From: Devosia nitrariae
Lineage (GTDB): Bacteria > Pseudomonadota > Alphaproteobacteria > Rhizobiales > Devosiaceae
Length of the DNA stretch: 64,000 nt
Direction of reading: 5' to 3'
Assembly: GCF_030160115.1 (NCBI RefSeq)
Contig: NZ_BSNS01000020.1
Coordinates: forward strand, 248,001 to 312,000
Shown here: positions 31,057-39,499 of the stretch, piece by piece
Position numbering within the stretch: the stretch's first letter is position 1
Layout of the letters: the number at the start of each line of letters is the position of its first letter
Program-made: the position numbers and the translations under genes
Notes under the pieces: model-generated
What the model was told of the DNA's origin: nothing
The model's input: only the letters and a program-made list of their open reading frames with translations
The model's database searches: none

Positions 31057-32363
31057 CAGTAGGAGACCGCCGCCTTGGCTTCGATCGCGGCGAGCACCGT
31101 ATCGATATTTGCTTCCGACGGATCCTGGAGGAAGCGCTGGAGCTGGACGCGGTATTCGTCGACCAGGTCCCCTGGCAGGAGATCGCCCAGAACGAACTGC
31201 ACCTTGGAGTTCGCCACCGCCTCCGTCGCGATCTGCTGGGCCGGTCCGAGGAGCGACTGATCCATGGCCGAGCTCGGCGAGGCATAGCCGTAGCGCGCCA
31301 TGATGTCGGATGCTTCCGGCCCGATGATGAAATCGAGGAACGCGTCGGCAGCGGCGGGGTTGGCTCCGTTGGTAGTGGCGTTGAGTTCCTTGGTGTCGAC
31401 GCTCGAAGTGTCATCGAACCCCATGCCCAGCGCCGGGAACTGGAAGAGCGAATAGTCCTCGCCTTCGGTGAGGCCATAATCGTTCTTGAGCGTCGAGTTG
31501 GTCCACATGCCAATGAGCAGATAGTTGGCCTCGTCGGCGCGGAAAATCTGCGCGTAGGACTGGTCGAGGTCGTTGGCGAGCATGACGCTGACATCGCCGC
31601 AGCAGCCCGCCTCGAGCATTTCGGCGAACTTCATCAGGGCTTCCTTGACCTTCGGATCGGTCCACGGAACCTCGTGGCGCGCCAGCTGTGCAGCGAAGTC
31701 GACGCCCGCCGTCCGCAGAAGCAGGGATTCGAACCACTCGGCATGCGCCCAGTATTTTGCCGGAATGGCGACGGGCGTGCCGTATCCGGCCGCCTTCAAC
31801 TTCTCGAAGCTTGCGAGGAACTCGTCCCAGGTCTTGGGCGGCTCGGCAATGCCGGCCTTTTCCATATGCTCAGTCTTGTACCAGATGCCCGAACGGTCGC
31901 CATAGGTATAGGTCACGCCATAAGGTACGCCATCGATGGAGCCGAGCTCCTTCCAGGAATCGCCCAGCTGCTCGGACCAGCCGAACGTCTCCCACTGCTC
32001 TTCGATGGGGCGCAGGATGCCGGCGGTCATCAACTCGACCCGGAACGCCGGCCAGGTGTTGATGATGATGTCGACGACCTCGCCACCCATGATCGCCGTG
32101 CGCATGCCGCCGCGGGCATCGCCCTGGCCGCCGGCCGGTACGAATTCACGCACCGTCACGCCAGGGTGCATCTCAATGAACGCGGCCTCAACCTCGTGCC
32201 ACATCTCGAGATCGGTGCCGCCCTGCCACTGCATGATCACCAGCTCACCGCTGATGTCCTGGGCAAGAGCGGTGGGCGCCACGCTCGTGAGCAATGCAAG
32301 AGCCGCGCCGGCGAGAACGGTGCGACGGCGGATAGGCGGCAGCAGGCTGCGGTTTCTGGTCAT
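31056..32363 (-). CDS. ABC sugar-binding protein (family 1)
   Basis: A 435-residue extracellular binding protein. The signal peptide region RRRTVLAGAALALLTSVAPTALAQ has twin arginines and an Ala-x-Ala cleavage site; the mature part starts ISGELVIMQWQGGTDLEMWHEVEAAF. The start is ATG 32363, with AGGGAGGAGAACC before it. It heads the leftward operon of MalFG permeases, two glycosidases, LacI and MalK. The ligand is inferred to be a fucose-containing oligosaccharide from the GH95 and GH151-like genes. Confidence 0.93.
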   Translation of the reverse strand: MTRNRSLLPPIRRRTVLAGAALALLTSVAPTALAQDISGELVIMQWQGGTDLEMWHEVEAAFIEMHPGVTVREFVPAGGQGDARGGMRTAIMGGEVVDIIINTWPAFRVELMTAGILRPIEEQWETFGWSEQLGDSWKELGSIDGVPYGVTYTYGDRSGIWYKTEHMEKAGIAEPPKTWDEFLASFEKLKAAGYGTPVAIPAKYWAHAEWFESLLLRTAGVDFAAQLARHEVPWTDPKVKEALMKFAEMLEAGCCGDVSVMLANDLDQSYAQIFRADEANYLLIGMWTNSTLKNDYGLTEGEDYSLFQFPALGMGFDDTSSVDTKELNATTNGANPAAADAFLDFIIGPEASDIMARYGYASPSSAMDQSLLGPAQQIATEAVANSKVQFVLGDLLPGDLVDEYRVQLQRFLQDPSEANIDTVLAAIEAKAAVSY

Positions 32364-32414
32364 TGGTTCTCCTCCCTGTTGTCCGGCTGGTTGTTGTTGT
32401 ACCGAGCAACTAAC

Positions 32415-32429
32415 TTGAAACGTTATCAA
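32415..32429. promoter_or_regulatory. Candidate LacI-type operator
   Basis: TTGAAACGTTATCAA has outer arms TTGA and TCAA around an AACGTT core. It equals the ideal palindrome TTGATAACGTTATCAA with one base missing in the left half. It lies 52 bases before the sugar-binding protein gene and between it and the divergent aldo/keto reductase, where a LacI repressor would control both. Confidence 0.45.
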
Positions 32430-32527
32430 CTACGTCGGAGGATTGCAATGAACTTCCATACATGATTGGAGGAGGAGAGGCGCTGCGCGCCAACTGAAGG
32501 CAGTTCAACGCATTTTGGAGCCTGTCG

Positions 32528-33517
32528 ATGCTGACCGACCTACCCACTCGTCCCTTCGGCCGGACCGGAATGGAGATCACCCGCGTCGGCATCGGCGCCT
32601 GGGCAATGGGCGGCAATATGTGGGGACCGCAGGACGATGAACAATCGACAGGCGCGATCCGCCATGCGCTGGACCTCGGCATCAACTGGGTCGACACCGC
32701 CGCCGTCTATGGCAACGGGCACTCCGAGGAGGTGATCGGCAAGGCCTTGGCGGAGCTGCCTGCCGATAGGCGCCCGCTGGTCTTCACCAAGGGCGGCATC
32801 GTGCGCAACAGCGAGGGCGCTCGCCGGATCGGCGAACGCAGCCACCTTCGCGGGGAACTGGAGGCCTCTCTCAAGCGTCTCAGGGTCGAGACGATCGACC
32901 TTTACCAGATGCACTGGCCGGCCGACGACGTGCCGCTGGAGGACTACTGGGCAACGCTCCTCGAGCTCAAGGCCGAGGGCAAGGTGCGCCATGTTGGCCT
33001 ATCCAATCATGGGGTCGAAGAGCTCAAACGGGCCGAGGCTCTCGGGCACGTCGAGACGCTGCAGCCACCGTTCTCCATGATCCGGCGCGAGACAGCGGCA
33101 GAGATACTGCCGTGGTGCAACGCCAACGGTACCGGCGTCATCTGCTACAGCCCGATGCAGGCGGGGCTGCTGACCGGCACGTTCACGCCGGAGCGTGTGC
33201 AGGCATTGCCGGACAACGACTGGCGGAAGTCAAATCCCGAGTTCCAGGGCGACAGGCTGACCCGCAACCTGATGCTGGCCGGTAGCCTCAGGCCCGTTGC
33301 CGAAAAGCACGGCACCACAGTGTCGACGGTCGCTCTCGCCTGGACCCTCGCTTGGCCAGGCCTGACCGCCGCCATCTGCGGCGCCCGCGCACCCGAGCAG
33401 GTCGATGGCTGGATAGGCGCTGCAACGATCGAGCTCGACACGGACGACCTCGACGCGATCGCCATGGCCATTGCCGATACTGGGGCCGGCGAGGGTCCCT
33501 CGCGTCCGCGCGCCTGA
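32528..33517 (+). CDS. Aldo/keto reductase
   Basis: A 329-residue NADPH-type oxidoreductase. The catalytic tetrad is Asp56 and Tyr61 in WVDTAAVYG, Lys88 in VFTKGG, and His129 in YQMHWP. Motifs GRTGMEITRVGIGAWAMGG and GKVRHVGLSNHGVEEL are typical of the AKR family. GGAG lies upstream of the ATG. It is divergent from the fucoside operon across a 164-bp region with a LacI-like site. L-fucose or another released aldose is a plausible substrate, but nothing in the sequence proves it. Confidence 0.92.
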   Translation: MLTDLPTRPFGRTGMEITRVGIGAWAMGGNMWGPQDDEQSTGAIRHALDLGINWVDTAAVYGNGHSEEVIGKALAELPADRRPLVFTKGGIVRNSEGARRIGERSHLRGELEASLKRLRVETIDLYQMHWPADDVPLEDYWATLLELKAEGKVRHVGLSNHGVEELKRAEALGHVETLQPPFSMIRRETAAEILPWCNANGTGVICYSPMQAGLLTGTFTPERVQALPDNDWRKSNPEFQGDRLTRNLMLAGSLRPVAEKHGTTVSTVALAWTLAWPGLTAAICGARAPEQVDGWIGAATIELDTDDLDAIAMAIADTGAGEGPSRPRA

Positions 33518-33687
33518 CGCCGTCCGCGGTGAAGGCCGATCCTGAAACGAGCGATAAGGTTACAAGAGCAGAACCATTCTCGTCTCAGTGCGAGGCGAGC
33601 GGTGCCAGACCGACGCACGTCGGGCGCTTGGTACGCAATCGGAAATCGCAGACGACCTCTGGGGCTCTATTGAGTGAGCCTTGTTGG

Positions 33688-33927
33688 CTAGAGCTTGCTG
33701 TACAGAGTGGTCACCGTCTCGACGCCATCGCTGCTCAGATGCTTTACGCGCGCTCTGAGCCGCTCGATCGAACCGATTGTAAAGAGCTCCTCGTTCAGCA
33801 CGTGCATCGCAGCTGCCTCCGGAGACGCAGCCCAGACAATCTGAAAGCCTGACTGCTGGGGACGGCCAGTGGGATCCGTGTTGTAGGACTCCACCGAATA
33901 CTGATGTTTCGGTGTGCTGGTGCTCAT
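33688..33927 (-). CDS. Small hypothetical protein (79 aa)
   Basis: A 79-residue soluble frame (MSTSTPKHQYSVESYNTDPT... ending TVTTLYSKL) with natural composition: a beta-rich start (GFQIVWAASPEAAAMHVLNEEL) followed by a helix. It looks like a small alpha/beta protein but no family is recognised. The start at ATG 33927 has only a weak GGACCGGGC upstream; a longer reading to 34041 is possible. It follows the DUF4336 gene on the same strand. Confidence 0.5.
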   Translation of the reverse strand: MSTSTPKHQYSVESYNTDPTGRPQQSGFQIVWAASPEAAAMHVLNEELFTIGSIERLRARVKHLSSDGVETVTTLYSKL

Positions 33928-34077
33928 GCCCGGTCCGAAGCGCGAAGGCAGGAATGCCTGGCAAGTAATTGACCCAGCTAGGAGGTGGAAACTCCAGCCG
34001 GGCCAAAACCAACCGATCGGCGAGATCGGCCAGCGCTGCATTCATAGACCAGTGCTGATCGCAGAGCAATGATGCCC

Positions 34078-34809
34078 CTACCGCGTCAGCCAGGACAGCG
34101 CCTCGCGGAGGCGTTGGCCGCCGTTGCTTTCGAACCATTTGCCGTGAGCGAAAATGACACGGTCCGGTTTGAGCGCGACCAGGCGTCGGGCCGCGGACGC
34201 GGCCTCATCGCCGCCCGTGCGCATGGCGAGCCGGGCGTAGATCGGTGCCCTTCCGTTCGGCGCCGTCGAGCCGACGAGGCGTGCGCCGATCGCCAGCGGA
34301 AACGGCAGCTTTTCCGGTTCCACATTGACGACGAGGTCGGTCAGGACCAGCGTGCGCGAGGGGCGGTGGAAGAGGGCGACCTCCGTCAGACCCGTGCCCC
34401 TGACGACGATACACTCGATCTCGTCCCGCCAGGCTTGCGGGGCGCCACCAGCCAGGTCGTGGTCTATTCTCAATCCCGAGGCGGATACCGCCGGGCGCCT
34501 GCTCAGCCCTGGGGCGGCCCAGGACGCAACTGACGGATAGCGCTTCTGCCAATCGACCATATACGACCAATGCGCGGTGTTGGGTGCGACGAGATGCGCA
34601 ACGGCACCGAGCGCTTCGAGCGCCTGCTTGAGATCGGGCGTGAACCGCGTCGGGGAATGGAGGACCAACCCGCCATTGGATAGCCGAAGCACCGTCATCC
34701 GCACCGGCAGGGGCATTCCGGCAAGCCAATGCGGTCCGCTGTCGACGATCCACACGTCATCGGCTACCGGCTTTGGCGTATCTAGCGGCCTGTAGGTCAC
34801 GTCGGTCAT
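34078..34809 (-). CDS. DUF4336 metallo-beta-lactamase-like protein
   Basis: A 243-residue cytoplasmic protein of the DUF4336 family, a variant of the metallo-beta-lactamase fold. Seen: VWIVDSGPHWLAGMPLPVRMTVLRLSNGGLVLHSPT, the helix LKQALEALGAVAHLVAPNTAHW where other members have metal ligands, TLVLTDLVVNV, and DRVIFAHGKWF near the end. The reaction is unknown. GGGGAGAG precedes the ATG. It is 46 bp downstream of the pyruvate-oxidase-like gene on the same strand, so probably in one operon with it. Confidence 0.82.
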   Translation of the reverse strand: MTDVTYRPLDTPKPVADDVWIVDSGPHWLAGMPLPVRMTVLRLSNGGLVLHSPTRFTPDLKQALEALGAVAHLVAPNTAHWSYMVDWQKRYPSVASWAAPGLSRRPAVSASGLRIDHDLAGGAPQAWRDEIECIVVRGTGLTEVALFHRPSRTLVLTDLVVNVEPEKLPFPLAIGARLVGSTAPNGRAPIYARLAMRTGGDEAASAARRLVALKPDRVIFAHGKWFESNGGQRLREALSWLTR

Positions 34810-34855
34810 GTTGCGCTCTCCCCGGTCTCCGGCAACAGAGCCCGTGGGCCACTGT

Positions 34856-36619
34856 TCAGGGCTTCCCCGTGCCCATCATGGTCTTCAAGGGCTCCTTGGC
34901 AATATTCTCGGCGATCCGCTCGCGGCCGGGTGTCTCGGGCAGGGCCTTGCGGAAGTTCTCGGCAAACTCAGCGGGCATCCTCGGCGGCATCATGGGTTCG
35001 TAGGGGTCCACTACGGCTTCGATGACGACCGGTCCTTCGGCGACAAAGGCGGCATCGAGCACCGCATCGATCTCGTCCGGACGGGAGACGGAATAGCCGA
35101 TCCCGCCCATGGCCTCGGCGGCCATGGCAAAATCGATCGGCTGCAACTCGCAACCGAACTGAGGGTTGCCCATGAACATCATCTGCTCCCAGACGATCTG
35201 GTTGAGCATGTTGTTCTTGAGGACCAGGACTTTGAGCGGCAGGCGATAGCGCACCGCCGTCGAGAACTCTCCGAGCTGCATGGCAAAGCCGCCGTCGCCG
35301 ACGACGGAAAAGATCGGGCGGCCGGGAAAGGCGAATCCGGCCGCAATGGCATAGGGGAGCCCGCAGGCCATGGATGCCAGTGCTCCGGAAACGCCGAAGT
35401 CGGCGCCATCCTTCAGGTCAATGTGGCGGGCGGCGAGCTCCGTGTTCTGGCCGGAGTCGGTGGTCAGGATGGCGTTGGCGGGCAGCCGCTCGCCAAACGC
35501 CCGGGTGATGCGCTGGGGCTTTAGAGGAACCGCATCGCTCGCCTCGCTCTGACGCATCATGTCGCGCCAACGCCGCATTCCGGCTTGGGCGTTCTGGAGG
35601 AAACTGCGGTCGGATTTGCGGTTGAGCCGGGGGTTGAGCAGCCGCAGCGTATCGCGGGCATCGCCGACAAGCCCCGCTTCGACAGAGTATCTGAGGCCGA
35701 TGCGTTGCGCGTCGATGTCGATCTGGACGGCCCGGGCCTGGCCGGGTTTGGGGTAGTATTCGATATAGGGAAAGGTCGAACCGACGATCAGCAGCGTGTC
35801 GCACTGCTCCATCGCTTCCTGGGCGGGAAGGGTGCCGAGAAGTCCGATGCCGCCAACCGTCAGCGGGTGATCGTCGGGGAGCACCGCCTTGCCCAGCAGT
35901 GCCTTGATGATCGGGGCACCCAGCAGATTGGCGGCGCCCTGCAATTCAGTTGCGGCGCCAAGCGCGCCCCGGCCGGCAAGGATGGCGACTTTTTCGCCGG
36001 CGTTGAGGATCTCGACGGCGTGTTCGATCTCCTCGTGCGAGGGAATACGCCGCCCCTCGAACCATCGGCTCGGCTCATGCCGGGGCCTGTTGCGCTTGGA
36101 GCGCATGCCAGGTCGGAGCGGCTGCTCCTGCACGTCGCTGGCGACGGCCAGATGGGCGACGCGGCGCCGGGCGAGGGCCGAGCGGCAGGCAAGGCTCGCC
36201 AGGTTCTCCATATGCTCGGGTCCGGTGACATGGGCGTTGAAGTGGGCCACGTCCTCGAATGCCCGCTCGAGGTTGACGTCCTGCTGGGTAAAGGTCTCGA
36301 GAAGGTCGTGGAACTGCATGCCGGTAATGGCGACTACGGGCGCCTGGTCGAGCTTGGCGTCGTAGAGCCCGGCGAGGAAATGGGCTCCGCCGGGTCCCGA
36401 GGTCGCCAGGCACACCCCCAGCTTTCCTGTCCACTTGGCATAGGCCGAGGCCATGAAGGCGGCGGATTCCTCGTGCCGGACCTGAATGAAGCGGATCTTG
36501 TCCCGGCGCTGGCGAAGGGCCTCCATGATGGCGTTGATACCGTCGCCAGGCAGGCCAAAGACGAATTCGACATCCCAGGCGATCAGCGTATCGACCAGGA
36601 TGTCCGCTGTGTTCGGCAT
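34856..36619 (-). CDS. Thiamine-diphosphate enzyme, pyruvate oxidase/dehydrogenase-like
   Basis: A 587-residue three-domain ThDP enzyme. The N-terminal pyrimidine-binding domain has the catalytic Glu in VRHEESAAFMASAYAKWTGKLG; a central FAD/DHS-like domain follows (VAILAGRGALGA, NPFIEYY-like FPYIEYYPKPGQ); the C-terminal domain has the ThDP/Mg motif GDGGFAMQLGEFSTAVRYRLPLKVLVLKNN. Closest in feel are PoxB-type pyruvate:quinone oxidoreductases, which make acetate and CO2 at the membrane, or acetolactate-type relatives; I cannot separate these by eye. No regulatory subunit is adjacent. Confidence 0.88.
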   Translation of the reverse strand: MPNTADILVDTLIAWDVEFVFGLPGDGINAIMEALRQRRDKIRFIQVRHEESAAFMASAYAKWTGKLGVCLATSGPGGAHFLAGLYDAKLDQAPVVAITGMQFHDLLETFTQQDVNLERAFEDVAHFNAHVTGPEHMENLASLACRSALARRRVAHLAVASDVQEQPLRPGMRSKRNRPRHEPSRWFEGRRIPSHEEIEHAVEILNAGEKVAILAGRGALGAATELQGAANLLGAPIIKALLGKAVLPDDHPLTVGGIGLLGTLPAQEAMEQCDTLLIVGSTFPYIEYYPKPGQARAVQIDIDAQRIGLRYSVEAGLVGDARDTLRLLNPRLNRKSDRSFLQNAQAGMRRWRDMMRQSEASDAVPLKPQRITRAFGERLPANAILTTDSGQNTELAARHIDLKDGADFGVSGALASMACGLPYAIAAGFAFPGRPIFSVVGDGGFAMQLGEFSTAVRYRLPLKVLVLKNNMLNQIVWEQMMFMGNPQFGCELQPIDFAMAAEAMGGIGYSVSRPDEIDAVLDAAFVAEGPVVIEAVVDPYEPMMPPRMPAEFAENFRKALPETPGRERIAENIAKEPLKTMMGTGKP

Positions 36620-36949
36620 TCCGGATCACGACCTTTCTTGCATGGTCCGTGATAACGCGCGTTGAAGGTCTCGTTGCCAAGAACCGGTGCTATGTCCTTC
36701 CTACACAATGCGTGGTCCGGCCCGGGAGTTCGCCGGAACCTGCTCCATTAACTTCCGGCGCTGATTCCGAATCGAGCGGTACGGTGGTCCGCGGCACACT
36801 GACCTCAGATAGCACAAGCATTGAGCGATGAGGTCGGCCTGGCTTCTTCGAAGAGCAGGGCGACTTGACGCCTGCTGACGCTCATGCAAACCTAATCCGC
36901 AACTACAGCATATATTCCATTTTTGTGGAATAGGAGGGAAGGGAACGAC
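36620..36949. other. Divergent intergenic region
   Basis: About 330 bases between the leftward ThDP enzyme and the rightward amidohydrolase/RidA operon. The only clear element is the inverted repeat at 36913-36932 next to the ribosome site AGGAGGG of the binding protein. No coding frame or RNA structure is evident. Confidence 0.5.
36913..36932. promoter_or_regulatory. Candidate IclR operator (7-bp inverted repeat)
   Basis: TATTCCA and TGGAATA are perfect inverted arms separated by six bases. A TATATT hexamer (36911-36916) overlaps the left arm and could be a -10 element. Sites built on TTCCA/TGGAA arms are usual for IclR-family regulators, and one is encoded at the end of the operon (45329..46126). 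Binding here would block transcription of the whole cluster. Confidence 0.6.
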
Positions 36950-38485
36950 ATGAAGCACTATGCTCTGGCATTTGCCACATCCATCGTCGCGTTGATGTCT
37001 GCCAATGGTTCCGCCTTAGCCCAGACCGCGGGCGGGGTGATCGATGTGGCGACCATCGGCGAGCCGCCGACGCTCGACCCCATGGCGTCGACCGCCGACC
37101 TGGTCGGCATCATCACCCAGCACATCTACGAGACGCTCTATACCTTCGGCGCCGACTGGACGGTCACGCCGCTGCTGGCGGCCGACATGCCGACCATCTC
37201 GGAGGACGGGCTGACCTACACCATCCCGTTGCGAACCGGGGTCACCTTCCATGACGGCTCTGAGATGACCTCGGCCGATGTGGTGGCCTCGCTCGATCGT
37301 TGGATGCGGATCGCCAGCCGCGGCAAGCAGACAGCCGAAGTGATCGATGGGATTGCCGCCACGGACGAAGCCACCGTGACGATCACTCTGAAGTCGCCCT
37401 ATGCGCCGCTGTTGTCGTTGCTTTCGCTCAACAACGCCGCCGCCATCATCATTCCTGAAGAGAATGCCGACCAGGATCCACTGGAGAGCTATGTCGGCAC
37501 CGGCCCGTACAGGCTCGAGGAGCGCGTGCCGGACCAATATATCCAGCTCGTCCGTTTCGAGGACTATGCGTCGCGCGACGGCGAGCCGAATGGCTATGGC
37601 GGCGCACGGCTGCAGCATCTTGACGAGATCCGCTTCGTGCCCGTGCCGGATCCCAACACGCGCATCGAGGGTGCGGTCGCCGGCCAGTTCGCTTATGTCG
37701 ATCAGCTTCCCGTGGAAGCCTATGACCGCATCGCGGGTGGAGCGACGGAGCCGGTGGTCCTGGCGCCGTTCGGCTGGCCGGTGTTCGTGATGAACACGCA
37801 GGAAGGGCTTAATTCTGACCTGCGCATTCGCAAGGCCATCCAGGCCGCTCTGGCGCCCGAAGACATGATGCTGGCAGCGTTCGGATCGGAGGATTTCTTC
37901 TCCATCGACGGCGCTTGGTATCCGGACAGCTACGCCTGGCACACGGAAGTCGCGACAGAGCCTTATAAGCCGATGGGCGACACCGAAACTGCGATGGCTC
38001 TCCTGGCCGAGGCCGGTTATGACGGCTCTCCGCTGCGCATCCTCACCAGCCGCCAGTACGAATACCATTACAAGATGGCCCAGGTCGCCCAGGCCTATCT
38101 TGAAGCCGCCGGCTTCAAGGTGCAGATGGATGTGGTCGAATGGGCAACGCTCACCCAAAACCGGGCCGATCCGGCTCTCTGGGACATCTACATCACCCAT
38201 AGTCCTTTCCTGCCCGAACCGTCGCTCATGGGTATCATGTCGGACAGTTCGCCGGGCTGGTGGGCGACCGATGCCAAGCACGCCGCCGTCGAGGCCTTCA
38301 ACGCCGAGAGCGACCCGGCCAAGCGCGTCGAACTCTTCGCCGACGTGCAGAAAGTGATCTACGAGGAGGTGCCTGCCTATAAGGTCGGCAACTTCAATGC
38401 GTTAGCTGCGCAGGCGCCGAACCTCGAGGGTGTGGCGCCCGCACCCTGGCCCTATTTCTGGAATGCCTACCTCGGCGACGAATAA
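36950..38485 (+). CDS. Dipeptide/oligopeptide-type ABC binding protein
   Basis: A 511-residue family-5 binding protein. Signal peptide HYALAFATSIVALMSANGSALAQ with an Ala-x-Ala site, mature start AGGVIDVATIGEPPTLDPMAST, and the family motif LRTGVTFHDGSEMTSADVVASLDRW. The start ATG 36950 has GGAGGGAAGGG upstream. It is the first gene of the amidohydrolase/RidA operon; the ligand is probably an N-acylated or cyclised amino compound given the downstream enzymes (inference). A hairpin follows its stop. Confidence 0.93.
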   Translation: MKHYALAFATSIVALMSANGSALAQTAGGVIDVATIGEPPTLDPMASTADLVGIITQHIYETLYTFGADWTVTPLLAADMPTISEDGLTYTIPLRTGVTFHDGSEMTSADVVASLDRWMRIASRGKQTAEVIDGIAATDEATVTITLKSPYAPLLSLLSLNNAAAIIIPEENADQDPLESYVGTGPYRLEERVPDQYIQLVRFEDYASRDGEPNGYGGARLQHLDEIRFVPVPDPNTRIEGAVAGQFAYVDQLPVEAYDRIAGGATEPVVLAPFGWPVFVMNTQEGLNSDLRIRKAIQAALAPEDMMLAAFGSEDFFSIDGAWYPDSYAWHTEVATEPYKPMGDTETAMALLAEAGYDGSPLRILTSRQYEYHYKMAQVAQAYLEAAGFKVQMDVVEWATLTQNRADPALWDIYITHSPFLPEPSLMGIMSDSSPGWWATDAKHAAVEAFNAESDPAKRVELFADVQKVIYEEVPAYKVGNFNALAAQAPNLEGVAPAPWPYFWNAYLGDE

Positions 38486-38504
38486 GATCCCTCCCGGGAA
38501 GGTT

Positions 38505-38528
38505 CCGTCGCGGCTGTGGCCGCGGCGG
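38505..38528 (+). promoter_or_regulatory. Intercistronic hairpin after the binding protein gene
   Basis: Ten-base arms (38505-38514 and 38519-38528) pair fully with one G-U and enclose the loop TGTG. No T-run follows, so it is not a standard terminator. Such a stem after a binding protein gene commonly protects the upstream mRNA and limits permease expression. Confidence 0.6.
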
Positions 38529-38557
38529 AGCCCCTGGCAGTCCTGAGAGGTCCGCCC

Positions 38558-39499
38558 ATGCTCCGTTCCGCCCTCAACCGTCTGATCGGCATGGCGATCG
38601 TGATGTTTCTCGTCGTCACCATCGTCTTCGTCATTGTGCGCGTGACGCCCGGCGATCCTGCCGCCGTGATGCTCGGCCCCGATGCGACGGCCGAGGATAT
38701 TGCGAGCCTGCGCGAACGGTTGGGGCTCAATGCCCCCATCCCTGTGCAGTTCCTCACCTATTTCGGCGGCATCTTGCGCGGCGATTTCGGTCAGTCGATC
38801 TTCCTCAACATTCCGGTGACGCATGCCCTGTGGCTGCGCGCCGAGCCGACCTTCTTCCTCACCGTCTTCGCGCTCGCCATCGCCGCCGCCGTCGCACTGC
38901 CGGTCGGCGTGCTGTCAGCCTACTGGCGCGGCTCGGCCTTCGACCAGGCGGCAACCATGCTCGCCATGTTCGCTGCCTCCATACCGAGTTTCTGGCTGGG
39001 CCTCATCTTCATGCAGATCTTTGCCGTGCAGCTGGGTTGGTTCGACACCTCCGGCTATGGCGGACCCGGCGCGAGCTTTGCCGAGCGCATGCACCACCTG
39101 GTACTGCCGGCGGTGACGCTCGGGCTCATCAGCTCGGCCCTGATCACCCGGTTCACCCGCGCCGCCATGCTCGACGTGCTCAATGACGACTACGTGCGCA
39201 CCGCCCGTTCCAAGGGGATGAGCGAATGGCGGGTGGTGGTCAGGCATGCCTTCAAGAACGCGCTGATCCCGATCCTGACCGTCATCGGCCTGACGGCGGC
39301 GCTGCTGATCTCGGGTGCCATTGTCACCGAGACCGTGTTCGGCTTGCCGGGGGTGGGCAGCCTCATCGTTTCCGCCGTGCTGCGGCGCGACTATCCCGTC
39401 ATCCAGGGGGCACTATTGGTGGTCGCCGGGCTCTATGTGCTGGTCAATTTCGTCATCGACATGCTCTACCTGCTGGTCGATCCCAGGGTGCGCTACTGA
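38558..39499 (+). CDS. ABC permease, DppB type
   Basis: A 313-residue permease. LRSALNRLIGMAIVMFLVVTIVFVIVRVTPGDPAAVMLGPDAT at the N-terminus and the coupling motif ARSKGMSEWRVVVRHAFKNALIP identify the DppB/OppB family. The start is ATG 38558, seven bases after GAGAGG, 72 bp downstream of the binding protein. Its TGA overlaps the next ATG. Confidence 0.93.
   Translation: MLRSALNRLIGMAIVMFLVVTIVFVIVRVTPGDPAAVMLGPDATAEDIASLRERLGLNAPIPVQFLTYFGGILRGDFGQSIFLNIPVTHALWLRAEPTFFLTVFALAIAAAVALPVGVLSAYWRGSAFDQAATMLAMFAASIPSFWLGLIFMQIFAVQLGWFDTSGYGGPGASFAERMHHLVLPAVTLGLISSALITRFTRAAMLDVLNDDYVRTARSKGMSEWRVVVRHAFKNALIPILTVIGLTAALLISGAIVTETVFGLPGVGSLIVSAVLRRDYPVIQGALLVVAGLYVLVNFVIDMLYLLVDPRVRY

Noticed and set aside
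30098..31594. Apparent 772-residue fusion with the MalG-type permease
   Set aside because: The extra part is the out-of-frame shadow of the MalF-type and binding protein genes.
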